DNA of 64,000 bases. Source: Otatea glauca. Its lineage: Eukaryota; Streptophyta; Magnoliopsida; Poales; Poaceae. Below are positions 10,450-22,589 of this stretch, piece after piece; positions within the stretch are counted from its first letter, which is position 1; every line of letters begins with the position of its first letter. The position numbers and the translations under genes are program-made. The stretch is from the NCBI GenBank assembly GCA_036346275.1, contig CM070722.1, positions 20,483,336 through 20,547,335 of the forward strand. Direction: 5' to 3'. A model generated the notes under the pieces. That model saw only the letters and a list, made by a program, of their open reading frames with translations, searched no databases and was not told the DNA's origin.

Positions 10450-13400
10450 TTTGATTAGAGCTTAGCATTCTTTTATTTCCGAGATTTTGCTGTTCAAAAT
10501 GATATGGAAATAGTGAATCTTAAATGTGTGCTCATAGTCAATCCACGGATCGAACTCCGATCTAAAGTAGGATGTTCTGGGGTAAGACTAATAATTAATG
10601 GAGTTGAGTTCCTAGCGAACTTAATCGTCCTTAATACCCAAACCTTGGATGTTATCCTGGGAATGGATTGGTTAACCAATCACAAGGCAGTATTGGACTG
10701 CGGAAAAAGAGTCATATCGGTGGAGAGCCCGGATGGAAAGAAGATTGAGTTTGAAGCAAAACCAGTGCGGGATGGACAATTAATGGACAACAGCATGAAG
10801 ATTGTCAGCTTAGAGGAAGTTTCCATAGTCAATGAATATCCGGATGTTTTCCCGGAAGATTTACCTGGAATGCCGCCAGATAGAGATATCGAGTTCGTGA
10901 TAGAGCTAGTTCCAGGGACAGCTCCCATAGCTAAGAGACCTTACAGGATGTCCACAGAGGAATTGGTGGAAATGAAGAAGCAAATTGAAGAACTGCTGGA
11001 AAAAGGATTTATAAGACCTAGTTCATCGCCATGGGGAGCACTGTCTTATTCGTCAAGAAGAAGGGCGGAAGTTTGAGGATGTGTATAGACTATCGTGCAC
11101 TCAATGATGTGACGATAAAGAATAAGTATCCGCTACCGGGATCGATGATTTGTTTGACGATTGAGAGGAGCGAGTCTTCTCCAAAATTGATCTCCGATCG
11201 AGGATACCATCAATTGAAGATTCGATTAGAGGATATTTCAAGAGCGCATTTTCGTCAAGATATGGACACTCTGAGTTCTGATGATGTCTTTTGGTTTGAC
11301 AAATGCACCAAAGCATATTTCATGAACTTAATGAATAAGGTTTTATGGAATATTTGGATAAGTTCGTCGTCGTATTCATAGATGATATCCTTATCTATTC
11401 CAAGACAAGAGAAACACGCCGAGCATTTGAGGCTAGTCCTTGAAAAGTTGAGAGAACAACAGATTGTTTGCAAAATTTAGCAAATGTGATTTACGGAAGA
11501 ATAAGGTTGAATTTCTTGGACACATAATGATTGCAGCAGGAGTTGCGGTAGATCCAAAGAAAGTGGAGACAGTTCTACATTGGGAACAACCCAAGTTGGT
11601 AACCCAAATCCGTAGTTTCCTTGGAATGGCGGGGTATTACCGTCGATTCATCGAAGGATTCTCTACGATTGCGAGACCTCTTACGCAGTTGTTGAAAAAG
11701 GAAAGGAAATTCCTATGGACACCTGAGTGTGAGAAGAGTTTTCAGGAGTTGAAGAGAAGATTAACATCGGCTTTGTACTAGTTTTACGGCGTTCATCAAG
11801 ACTTGACATCTATTGTGATGCATCGCGTCGAGGATTGGGATGCGTGTTGATGCAAAATAGGAAGGTAATTGCCTATGCATCAAGGCAATTGAGACCACAT
11901 GAGGAGAACTATCCGACTCATGATTTGGAATTAGCTGCCGTAGTGCATGCACTAAAGATATGGCGTCATCATCTCATCGGAAATAGATGTGAAGTGTATC
12001 ACGATCATAAAAGTCTTAAGTATATCTTCACACAAGTTGACCTAAATATGAGGCAAAGAAGATGGTTAGAGTTAATCAAGGATTATAATGTGGGAATTCA
12101 CTACCATCGGGTAAAGCCAGCGTGGTGGCGGAGGCGCTTTGCGCGAAAGAACCACAGTGTAAATATCTTTGTTGGAAACAAGTCGAGAGATTGTGTAAGG
12201 ATTTCAGAAATTAGAACTGGAAAAGGTACGGAAGGATTCCTAGCAACTTTGGAAGTAAGACCTACCCTGGAAGATCAGATCAGGGAAAGGCAGAAAGATG
12301 ATGATAAGATCAAAAGAATTAAGGGCAAAATGGATGAAGGCAAAGCAAAAGATTTCAAACTGGATGAACAAGGTACTATGTGGTTTAAAGAGCGCATTTG
12401 TGTGCCGAACAAAAAGGAGTTGAAGCAGTTAATTCTAGGGGAGGCCCATGACTCCAAGTACTCAATTCATCCAGGAAGTGCGAAAATGTATCAAGATTTA
12501 AAGGAGAGATTTTGGTGGCCAAGCATGAAAGCGAGAAGTCGCGAATACGTTGCAATATGTGACATATGCCAAAGAGTCAAAGCTATGCACCAAAGACCAG
12601 CGCAGGCTATTACAACCCCTAAAGATACGAATGGAAATGGGAAGAAATTGGTATGGATTTCATAACCGGATTGCCTAGAGCATAAAGTGGATATGATTCC
12701 ATATGGGTCATAGTAGATCGTTTAACTAAAGTGGCACATTTCATACCCGTGAAGACCACTTATTAGGAGACCGGTTAGCGTAACTTTATATGTCAAGAAT
12801 TGTTTGTTTGCATGGAGTACAGAAAAAAATAGTGTCAGATAGAGGTACCCAATTTACCTCCAGATTTTGGGGTAAGCTACATGAAGCGATGGGAACTCTT
12901 TTGAACTTCAGTACAACATATCATCCGCAGACAGATGGACAAACTGAGAGAGTTAATCAGATATTAGAGGATATGTTGAGGGCATGTGCCTTAGCATATT
13001 CCACCTCATGGGACAAGTGTTTGCCTTATGCTGAGTTTAGTTACAACAACAGTTATCAGGCGAGTTTACAAATGTCTCCATTTGAAGCTTTGTATGGTCG
13101 GTCTGTCGAACACCATTGAATTGGAATGAGACAGCGAACGACATGTTTTGGACGAGACATTCTTCAGAAGCGGAAGAACAGTCGCATACGATCGGGGAAA
13201 GATTGAAGATTGCACAATCAAGGCGGAAGAGTTATGCCGACAACCGTCGCAGGCGAGCTTTGAACCCGAAGATTTTGTGTACCTTAGAGTCACGCCTCTC
13301 AAAGGAGTTAGAAGGTTCCATGCAAAGGAAAGCTCGCACCAGATATGTCGGACCATTCAAGATCTTGAGCGCAGAGGTGAAGTTGCTTATCGCTTGAGAT

Positions 13401-13665
13401 TCTGCCGTCTTTGGCGGGAGTGCATGATGTATTCCATGTATCTGGCGAAGAAGTGTCTTGAGTACGGAAGAGCAAACACCTTTGGAGGCAATTGAGTGCA
13501 AGAAGATCTAACTTACAAAGAACATCCGATGAAGATTCGGGCGTAATGGACAGAGAGACAAGGAACAAGTCAACACGTTTGCGAGAATTCAATGGAGCAA
13601 CCATTCGGAAAGTGAAGCAGCGTGGGAGCGTGAAGAAGATCTCAAGAAGGAGTTCCTAACTTATT
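10450..13665 (+). pseudogene. Tekay A pol: protease, RT, RNase H, integrase with chromodomain (broken)
   Basis: Pol supplies the enzymes for replication and insertion. A retropepsin active-site region is recognisable but garbled at about 10450-10485; the rest of protease follows ('LDVILGMDWL', about 10645). RT starts near 10840 ('PDVFPEDLPG'), with 'YRALNDVTIKNKYPLP' at 11090 and the catalytic motif FIDD at about 11380. RNase H lies at 11800-12110 and integrase at 12440-13120, with a Cys zinc-binding motif ('CDICQRVK') and 'HPQTDGQTERVNQ'. A GPFKIL block near 13340 precedes a chromodomain ('NHSESEAAWERE'-like in another frame) at 13600-13665, which targets chromatin. Several frameshifts, mostly 1-2 bp, interrupt it, and much of the integrase core around 12660-12790 is disrupted. 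Confidence 0.82.
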
Positions 13666-13701
13666 TACGTAGGCGACCACGAATCTCGGGGCGAGATTAC
13701 A

Positions 13702-13714
13702 TTAAGGGGAGGTT
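13702..13714 (+). other. Polypurine tract of Tekay A
   Basis: 'ttaaggggaggtt' lies immediately before the second LTR and matches 28003-28015 in copy B. In LTR elements this tract primes plus-strand DNA synthesis. Confidence 0.75.
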
Positions 13715-16700
13715 TGTAACACGCTAATTTTTGCTCTAATTTAAATTTTGGAGTATTTTTCATTTTTTTGAATTTTTGGGAATTTATTTAAGTTTATTTG
13801 GATTTATTCAAATAGGACTTTTCTTGAAAACAATTAAATAATGGAAAAGTTTTTGCAAAGTTTTATTGCAAAATTTTAAAGGAATTCAAACATCTCAAAG
13901 TAATTTACGGAATTTTTCGGAATTTTTACGCTATTTTAAAAGCTCCAAATGATTTAATTGAATTTATAGAATTATTTTAAATGTGAAATGATTTAAAATC
14001 AGATGAGCGATAATGGGCGAGCCCATTCTTGTGCGTGTCGCCGCCCAACCGCGGCTGAAACCCTAGCGTCGCCCACCCAAGTCGTCCGTCCGGATCGAGC
14101 GCCTATGAGTGCGCCACGTCACTGCATGCGTGAGCCTTCGGATCGTCGCCCGACGGACGCGAGGATTGCGCCACATCACTTCGTCCCGCGAGATCGCCGG
14201 AGGCGTGGGCTTTGATGGCCGTGATTTCGCCGGCGATTTCGCGCGATCGAGACAGCCCTTAAGTCCCGTTGATGGCGTCGTGCGAGACCTTCACGCGCGT
14301 CTTTTGACTCTCGCACACACGCCGAGACCCTCTCTAGCGCTGGCGAGCTTCGCCGTGAGTTGCGTCTTTGTGCCGCCGCGGTTTTAAATCGTTTACTTCG
14401 CCGCGGTTTCTCTCCGCCGTCGCCAAGGTCACGGAGTAATCCTTCCGCCAAGCCGCATCGAGCGAGCCACTTCATCACGCCGAGAAGCCCAGAGCGCCGT
14501 GGGCTGCGTCATCTTCCTCAACTCCGTGACCTTTTCTTCTGCGCCGTCGCCTTCACCGAAGCCGTCGTCCGTCCGATCTTCATCGCACGCTTACGGTTCG
14601 TCCACGTCACTTTTCTTTGTGTTCTTCTAGAGTAGATCTGCAGTTAGATCCGGATTGAGCCGTAGAGATTAGATCTAGTCTCGTAACTTGGTTACATCTC
14701 GGTAGTTGGATCGTTAGTGTGCGCGTAGGATTGAGCGCCATGTATAGTAAATACTCCGTAACTCGAGCCGTTGGATCGGATCTGAGCGGTTGAGTTGGAT
14801 CGCTTTTGCCCTAGGATCCGCGCCGTTCAAATTTGAGCGTCTTGGCGCGTGATAGCGCCGCACCTCCAACCAATCGCGTGCGCGCGTGTTTCCTTTGACG
14901 AAGCGTGACCAATCTCGGCCGTTGATTTCAAACGAGCCGTTGCGATTGCGCCGCGTGTCGCTGCGTATCCGAAGCGTCGCCGAGTCCGCGCTTGCGTTGG
15001 CAGTTGGATCCGAGGGGACCATTCGATGCGTGACGCGTGACCGTACGGAAATCGAGCGTCGCCGAGCCGCGCAGGCATAGGATCTGACCGTCGATTTTAG
15101 CGAACGGTCTGGATTTTGCCGCTTGGTTGCACTGTTCTGTGAACCAAGTCCACGGTGGACCAGAGCCGAACCGTGGACCCTGTCCATAGACCAGAATGAC
15201 GTGGCAGCCTCTGGGCGTGCCACGTGTTGAGTTGACGTCAGCGATGACGTCATAAATATTTTTTTCATCTATAAAAATATTTCGACCGAAATTCATTTCT
15301 GTGTTGACGTCATCATGACGCGGTGCTGACGTCATAAAAGCGAATTTCCAGTATAAAAATAATTCAGAAAAATCGGATTTTCTTAATTTCTGTATTTTCA
15401 GATTTTATTCAAACTTCAAATGACTATAACTTTGGCATTTTAACTCGGATTTGGGTGATTCAAATTTCTAAAAATTCATAAAATTGTGAGCTATTTAATG
15501 GTGAATTTTATTTGAATTTTTGAGGTCATTTATTCTTCTGTATTAGCTATTTATTGCATATTTTGTTTGTACACGAAGACGCAAATTTGCCGGAAAGTTT
15601 CGAGAAAGAATTAGTCGCTCAAGACCAAGTTTGAACAAGACCAGCAACTCTTTGAAGGCAAGTGATGCTTTGATCATTTTGATCCCGGGTTTTAAAATGT
15701 AGTTTATGCTTTGAAACTATGCATGCTTATTTATTTAAAATGAATTTAAATTGATTCGGGATAATGTAGTTAATCAACCCATTTTGTTATGCCACCTTGA
15801 ATTATTAATTGTATGCCTAAATCATTGTCACCCTAAGTTGATTATATTAGTTGGATGTTAATATTGTGCCAACACGGGAGGCTAGGCAGTGAGTAGATGC
15901 TTAGCCTTGCAACGAATCATGAGTGATCTTTCGGAAAAATGCTACAATCTTGATTAAAGACATTGAATGTATTTTGAAAAGTGGTGTGATGATGCCACAT
16001 GATGAGATTGAGGTACAATGACTGTGTGGTTCGCATCGATGTTGAGTTATTCTTGGCATGTGTTGCACAATAATCAAGCTGGGTGAGAAATGATTTAGGC
16101 TGGGGCAAGTGGCAAGAGGTTGTGTGCACTGGTGGGCTGTGTGGCTTTGGGTTGATGAGTGATGTGAGTCTGTGCCACATTGGGTGTGTGCCATTGTTGA
16201 GTGTTGGAAGTCTTGCCTTGGTGGATTAAGGACTTCACCTTGCAAGCCTTTGATCTGAGTCACCGTACAACCATATGTCTGATATGGGACAGACCTAGTT
16301 GACAAGGGTTCTGATATCTTTCCTCTGATACCTCGGGGTGACAGTACACAGGGGTGTATTTGTATGGGGAGCGTGCACGTGCTACGGCTTGGTGCCCATC
16401 CAGCGGTGATTGGCGGTCTGTACTTGGCTCTGTGTGAGGAAGTGATAGTGAAGGCAATCTGGGAGAGGTTCTTTAGTTAAGGTAGAAGTTCTGAAAAGCT
16501 TTGTTGCGGACAATCACTGTGTGGTGGCGGTGTATCTTGTGGGTAAAGTGTACAACCTCTGCAGAGTGTCAAACTACTCGAATAGCCGTGCTCACGGTAT
16601 TGAGCATTGCTCGGGATTACTGATCAAGGGTAGATTTTCATAAACAAAATGTGGGAAGGGTGGCTGTGTGCCAAGTGTTAAAAATGAGCTATTAAGGTGT

Positions 16701-17273
16701 GTCTTGAGAATCTTGAAGAAAAACCATTTGAAGAAATTAGTATTACTTATAACTGTTCCAATGCTTTAATCTAATTAAGATATTGGTTTAAAATTGCTGT
16801 TTGATGCAAAAGAACCATTTAAGCCAACCCTTTGGAATAAGCTTTGCATGTAGTAATAGCTTGCATTCTATGCATTACTTGTTGAGTGCCTTGTGTACTC
16901 ACCCCACCTTGCTTATCAACCCCAACATCGGTGGAGGAGACTACACGGTTTGGGAGGAGGAGTACATCGAGGATCTGAACAACTAGGGGCAAGCCCGGTC
17001 GGTTGCTGTGGCAAGATGAAGGCTTCCACGACCTTTACTTATGTTCATTGCTATTTCTTTACTTTGAATAATGTAAGCCTGTGTGGTGACTTATACGTAT
17101 GGAGACCATAAGGTCGTACAACTCGATTTATATACATGTTTGCACTATTTATTCTTATATCTTTGTGAATGTGCATGTAATGTGCAACCACAGTATGATT
17201 GTGTGTGCTAAGCGTGATCTGGGTCGCACGAGAATACACAGAGGGTCCGGATTTGCAGATTCGGGTCCCGACA
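13715..17273 (+). repeat. Tekay A, second LTR (3559 bp)
   Basis: Begins TGTAACACGC and ends GGGTCCCGACA. It is nearly the same length as the first LTR and follows it throughout; many of the differences are 1-3 bp changes at CTG, CAG or CCG sites. The right flank is 'cagttgaccc', which resumes the CACTA second gene. Confidence 0.85.
15233..15360 (+). promoter_or_regulatory. Probable LTR promoter: four TGACGTCA boxes and TATA box (Tekay A, second LTR)
   Basis: TGACGTCA occurs at 15233-15240, 15245-15252, 15305-15312 and 15327-15334, with TATAAAAAT at 15352-15360. The order and spacing match the first LTR, which has one box fewer because a base differs. Transcription from this LTR would run right into the CACTA second gene. 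Confidence 0.5.
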
Positions 17274-17326
17274 CAGTTGACCCAGCTTGTTGTATTTCAA
17301 ATCTAATTCGTACTCGCTTATTGCAG

Positions 17327-18716
17327 GAGGAGGTAAGCCAGCGGAAAGAGCAGGGGACCTTCCAGAGCCAAGGGTCAAAGGATATCCTGCAGTCTGCGAT
17401 TGGGAAACCCGACCATAAGGGCCGGGTGCTTGCCGCAGGGTCGGGGCATACGAAGAAGTCCTACTTCCAAGATGACGCTTCGAGTGCTAGATCAAGATCA
17501 TGGGAGGCACGTGCGGAGCGCCTCAAGGACACGCTCGGGGAAGCGGTGAGGAGGAGATCAAGGAGGAGATGAGGGGGGAGATGATGGCATGTGAAGATGA
17601 GATAAGGGGTGAGATGATGGCACGTGAGGAGCGCCTGAGGGCCGAGATGATGGCGATGATCTCTCAGAGTCAGAGCCAGATGCCCTCGTCTCTTGTAGAG
17701 AAGCCTGTTCCCCGACATAGCAGCTGTGGTTCCAAAAATGATAAGACCGAACCCCAGCTGAAGGTAATAATTAATTTTTTCTAACATAAAGCTACAAGTG
17801 TGACTCCCACAATGTTTCTCCTCAAGTTGCGCATATCTTGCAGGCCCCTGCTAAGTGCCAGCTCACCACCCTAACGGAGGACGGATTTCCTGTTGAGGCT
17901 GCACGCGGGGCTGCATTTCCATGCAAGGAGACGGACATTGTGCATGGCCAGCCTTTGGGGAAGGGATACATGAGGGTGCAGGTGGACTACGTCCACGAAC
18001 ACTTCTTATCACATGTGCTCGAGTTCCCCCCAACGAAGATATCAGCACTCTCGGGCAAGCACGTATGTCGTTCATCAAGTGGCCCACGACGGGTGTCGTA
18101 CTAGTCAAGGTAAAAATCCCCCGCGTCTTCTCTACCATTCCAGTAGTACTACAATAAGTTAAATATTCCCGTGCTTTGTAGGTTCCTACCGCACAGTAGC
18201 CTCTCGCTCACGCTACGCTCCCACCACCGTGATGAGTCCTACACGGAGTGCAGAGATCACGTGTAAAAGGACAAGCACGACACCAACAGAACCACAAGAG
18301 GCCTCTGAGACTCCTTCCGCCAAGAAGGCAAAGCTGATAAAGGCTACAACGCCCCTTGAGGTACCTGAAAAGCCCACTACCTTGACCTCGAAGACTCCTT
18401 GGCCCGTAAAGGAAAGTCAACACAGCCACAGACATCCCTTACGATTTTAAGGCATACGTACATGGAAAGCCCCGATTGCATCCAACGAACTAAATGATCT
18501 AGGCGGGTGGACTCGCATGCTCCATGGATGGTACATGGATAAGGTGAATGAGGAAGAGCGTCGAGTCGACTTCAATGTGATGTATAAAGGGTACATTTCC
18601 ACCGTGGCGAGAATGGGATATTCCCGTCGAGTTTGAGGATCTGTTTCGTGTGTACCAATTAATAGCCGTCGATATTTCTACTTTACGATCCTGGACGCTG
18701 TGAGTATCGCACCATA
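17327..18716 (+). pseudogene. CACTA second gene, 5' exons (coiled-coil and DUF8039-like part)
   Basis: This is the upstream part of the second CACTA gene, whose Ulp1-domain exons lie at 31741-32644. Visible exons have acceptor 'attgcag' ending about 17326. The first reads 'GSKDILQSAIGKPDHKGRV' then a Glu/Met/Arg-rich likely coiled coil (to about 17762, donor AAG|GTAATA). The second starts after 'cttgcag' (about 17843) with 'GYMRVQVDYVHEHFL', a DUF8039-like segment, and ends at donor AAG|GTAAAA near 18108. A third follows 'tttgtag' (18181), and a last one contains 'EFEDLFRVYQLIAVDISTL' (about 18625-18710). Small frameshifts occur in the DUF8039-like part. The donor near 18705 ('GTGAGTATCG') opens the intron holding Tekay B. 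Function of this protein in CACTA transposition is not established. Confidence 0.65.
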
Positions 18717-18724
18717 CATCATGA

Positions 18725-18729
18725 GCTGA
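18725..18729 (+). repeat. Target-site duplication of Tekay B, left copy (GCTGA)
   Basis: GCTGA immediately precedes TGTAACACCC at 18730 and is repeated immediately after the right LTR at 31684-31688. A perfect 5-bp duplication is what Ty3-gypsy integrase makes. It fixes both ends of copy B and shows it is a direct insertion. Confidence 0.93.
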
Positions 18730-21700
18730 TGTAACACCCTAATTTTTGCTCTAGTTTAAATTTTGAGAGTATTTTTGATTTTTGTGAATTCTTGAGAATT
18801 TATCGAAATTTATTTGGAATTACTCAAAACTAGCCTTCCTTGAAAACAATTAAATAATGTATAAGTTCTAGCAAAGTTTTATTGAAAATATTTTATTTGA
18901 GTTCCAAATATCTCAAGGTATTTTCGGAATTTTTCTAGAATTTTTACGCTATTTTAAAAGTCCCAAATGAATTAATGAATTTCTAGAATTATTTTTATTG
19001 AAAAGGTTTTAAAAATGGCTATGAGCGATAATGGGCGAGCCCATTCTTGCGCGTCGCCGACCCATCCGCGCCGAAACCCTAGCGCCGCTTGGTGAACCGT
19101 TCGATCTTGATCGAGCGCTGCGCTGTGTGCCACGTCGTTTCGCGATCGCGAGCCATCCGATCAATCCGCGGACGTCGAGATTGCGCCACGTCGATCGTCT
19201 CACGCGAGATCACCGGAGCTAACACCGCCGGCCGTTACCGCTTGTTTCGCCACCGTAGCGCGCACGCGTCGAGGCCCCTTAAAGTGCACCGAGTAGCGCG
19301 TCTGGCGAACTCTTCTCGCGCGTCTTTTGACACCTTGCACGCACGCCAAGACCCTCTCTAGCGCTGAGAACGAGCTCGCCGTAGTTGTTCCTCTGCATGC
19401 GCCATCGTTTCTCCGTCGTTTGCGTGCGCCGCGGTCCACTTCCGCCGTTGTTGAGGTCACGGGGTACCGATCTCGTCGAGGCGCGTCGAGCGCGCCACTT
19501 CTTCACGTCGGAAGCGCCCGCAACGCCGCCGACGTCCTCGTCTTCCTCGACTCGCGACTGTTCCTTCGCGCCGTCGTTGACCTCGCCAACTTCCGCCGCC
19601 GTCCGATCCTCATCGCTCGGTTTGGTGAGTCCACGTACCCACTTCTCTGTTTACGTTTGGATTAAATTATAGGCGTTAGATGCCGAATGCGGCGAGATTA
19701 GATCGGACATTAGGGCTATTAGTAGATCTTGACCGTTAGATCGGGTTGAGCGGTAGAGATTAGATCTAGTCTCGTAACTTGGTTACATCTCGGTAGTTGG
19801 ATCGTTAGTGTATGCATAGGATTGAGCCACGTCAAGCCGTGAATAGTAAACGACTCCGTAACTTGAGCCGTCGGATCGGATATAAGCGGTTGAGTTGGAT
19901 CTGGTTTTGCCCTAGGATCGCGCCGTCAGATTTGAGCGCGCGGCGGTGGTAGCGCCGCACCTTCATCCAATCTCGCACGACGCGTGGTTGCTGACGAGCA
20001 GAGACCGATCCGGCCGTTGCTTTCGGGCGCGCCGCGCGATCGTGCGCGTGGCTACGAGTAAATCGGCGTCGCCGCGTCGGTGCGGAATCAACCGTTGGAT
20101 TTAGGCCGACATTGGATGTGCGACGCGTGGGCGTGGAGCGAGCGTCGCCCTACCGATGGATGCGTGGTGGCCATTGGATGCGCGACGGCGTGTCGCGACG
20201 CATCTCGGTCTTATTGCGGTGCGCGTGAGGATCGACCGTCGGTTTTAGCGAGCGGTGCGGATTTTTGGCGTGTACGACTTTTTACGTGAACCAAGTCCAC
20301 GCTAGACGAGCCGAGCCGTGAACCGGTCCATAGACAGAGCGGCGTGGCGGCCTGCAGGCGTGCCGCGTGTCGTCTTGGCGTCATCGCCGGCGTCATAAAT
20401 ATTTTCATATATAAAAATATTTCGACGGAAATTCATTTCGGTGCTGGCGTCATCATGAGGCATGCTGACGTCATAAATGCGAATTTCAAGTATAAAAATA
20501 ATTTGGAAAAATCGGATTTTCTAATTTGGTATTTTGATTTTATTCAAAACTTCAAATGACTATAACTTTTGCATTTTAACTCGGTTTGGGTGATTCAAAT
20601 TTCTAAAAATTCATAAAATTGTGATCTATTTAATGATGAATTTTATTTGAATTTTGAGATTATCTAGTCGTCTGTATTAGCTATTTATTGCATATTTTAT
20701 TTGAGCGCGTGAGACGCAAATTTAGGAAGGTTTGAAGAAGAATTGTCGCTCAAGACCAAGCTTGAACACGACCGCAGCTCTTTGAAGGCAAGTGATGCTT
20801 TGATCATTTTGATCCCAGATTTTAAAATATAATTTATGCTTTGAAACTATGCATGCTAATTATTTAAAATGAATTTAAATTAATTTGGGATAATGTAGTT
20901 AATCAACCCATTTTGTTATGCCACCTTGAATTATTAATTGTATGCCTAGATCATTGTCACCCTAAGTTTTGATTATATTAGTTGGATGTTAATATTGTGC
21001 CAACACGGGAGGCTAGGCCGTGAGTAGATGCTTAGCCTTGCAACGAATCATGAATGATCTTTCGGAAAAATGCTACAATATTGATTAAAGACATATTGAA
21101 TGTATTTTGAAAAGTGGTGTGATGATGCCACATGTTGAGATTGAGGTCTGAGAACTTTGTGTGGTTCCGCATCGATATTGAGTTATTCTTGGCATGTGTT
21201 GCACAATAATCAACTGGGTGGAAAATGATTTAGGCTAGGGCAAGTGGCAAGAGGGTGTGTGGAGTGGGCTGTGTGGCATTGGGTTGTTGAGTGATGTGAG
21301 TCATGTGCCACATTGGGTGTGTGCCTTGTTGAGTGTTGAAAGTCTTGCCTTGGTCGATTAAGGACTTCACCTTGCAAGCCTTTGATCCGAGTCAACCGTA
21401 CAACCACATGTGCGACATGGGACAGACCTAGTTGACTAGGGTTACGATATCTTTCCTCCGATACCTCGGGGTGACGGTACACGGGTGTATCTGTATGGGG
21501 AGCGCACGTGCTACGGCTTGGTGCCCATCCAGCGGTGATTGGCGGTCCTATACTTGGCTCTGTGTGAGGAAGTGATAGTGAAGGCAATACTGGAGAGGTT
21601 CTTTAGTTAAGGTAGAAGTTCTGAAAAGCTTTGTTGCGGACAATCACTGTGTGGTGGCGGGTGTATCTTGTGGGTAAAGTGTACAACCTCTGCAGAGTGT

Positions 21701-22391
21701 CAAAACTATTGAATAGCCGTGCTCACGGTATTGAGCATTGCTCGGGATCACAGTCAAGGGTAGTTTTTCATAAACAAAACATGGAAGGGTGGTGTGTGCG
21801 GTGTTGGAAATGAACTGATAAGGTGTGTGCCGAGAATCTTGAAGAAAAACCATTTGAAATTAGTATTACTTATATCTTTCCTTTGCTTTAATCTAAACAA
21901 GATACTAGTTTAAAAATGCTGCTTGATGCAAAAAGAATCAATTAAGCCAATCCATTGGAATAAGCTTTGCATATAGTAATAGTGTTGCATTCTATGCATT
22001 ACTTGTTGAGTGCCTTGTGTACTCACCCCACCTTGCTTATCAACCCCAACATCAGTGGAGGAGACTACACCAGTATGGGAGGAGGAGTACGTCGAGGACA
22101 CGAGCAACTAGGGGCAAGCCCGATCGGTTGCTGTGGCAAGATGGAGGCTTCCACGACTTTTTATGTTCCGCTGCTATTTCTTTGTTTTGAATAATGTAAG
22201 CCCTGCGTGGCTGACTTATCTGTAAGGAGACCATAAGGTTGTACAACTCGTTTTATATACATGTTTGCACTATTTATTCTTATATCCTTGTGAATGTGCG
22301 TGATGTGCAACCTGTATGATTGTGTGTGCTAAGCGTGATCTGGGTCGCACAGAATACACAGAGGGTCGGATTTGCGATTCGGGTCCCGACA
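18730..22391 (+). repeat. Tekay B, left LTR (3662 bp)
   Basis: Begins TGTAACACCC and ends GGTCCCGACA. It belongs to the same LTR family as copy A but is a distinct subtype in the GC-rich block (19020-20100), with about 100 bp extra. The 3' third (20770-22391) is closest to copy A. No conserved coding frame was called inside. Confidence 0.88.
20466..20500 (+). promoter_or_regulatory. Probable LTR promoter: TGACGTCA box and TATA box (Tekay B, left LTR)
   Basis: TGACGTCA at 20466-20473 is followed by TATAAAAATA at 20491-20500. Near-matches 'tggcgtca' occur upstream at about 20378 and 20446, so the cluster seen in copy A is partly eroded here. Function is inferred from conservation across four LTRs. 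Confidence 0.45.
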
Positions 22392-22395
22392 GAGG

Positions 22396-22406
22396 TGGTA
22401 TCGAGC
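22396..22406 (+). other. Primer-binding site of Tekay B (initiator tRNA-Met type)
   Basis: 'tggtatcgagc' starts four bases after the LTR. It matches the 3' end complement of plant initiator tRNA-Met, as in the CRM-like element at 36398 ('tggtatcagagc'), except that one A is missing at the CAG. The same one-base difference occurs in element E at 63113. Confidence 0.8.
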
Positions 22407-22589
22407 AGTTGGTGTAGGCCTTGACCTTAGTTTGGTTGTGCCTAGGAGGGTGAAAACTATTTTCTAAAGACCTAATCAACTTGAGCAAGAATGTCAAAGA
22501 AATCTCGACTTATCTCTTCTCCTTATTCATACCTATCTTTGAATTTTTATTATTCTCTATTTAATTTAAACAAGGTTTGTTTTGGCGGA

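Larger units (their letters stand above)
5395..17273 (+). mobile_element. Tekay/Del-clade Ty3-gypsy chromovirus, copy A (incomplete, tandem-like left end)
   Basis: Two LTRs (5530-9085 and 13715-17273) begin TGTAAC and end CCCGACA, and flank gag and pol in the order protease, RT, RNase H, integrase, chromodomain. The C-terminal chromodomain and LTRs of about 3.55 kb point to the Tekay/Del chromovirus clade. Two oddities stand out. 5395-5529 is internal 3' sequence, including the polypurine tract, lying before the first LTR. The primer-binding site and about 1 kb after the first LTR are missing relative to copy B. No target duplication is visible: the right flank is 'cagtt' and the left flank is CACTA repeat. 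The element sits between the tnp2 and Ulp1-gene parts of CACTA. Confidence 0.85.
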
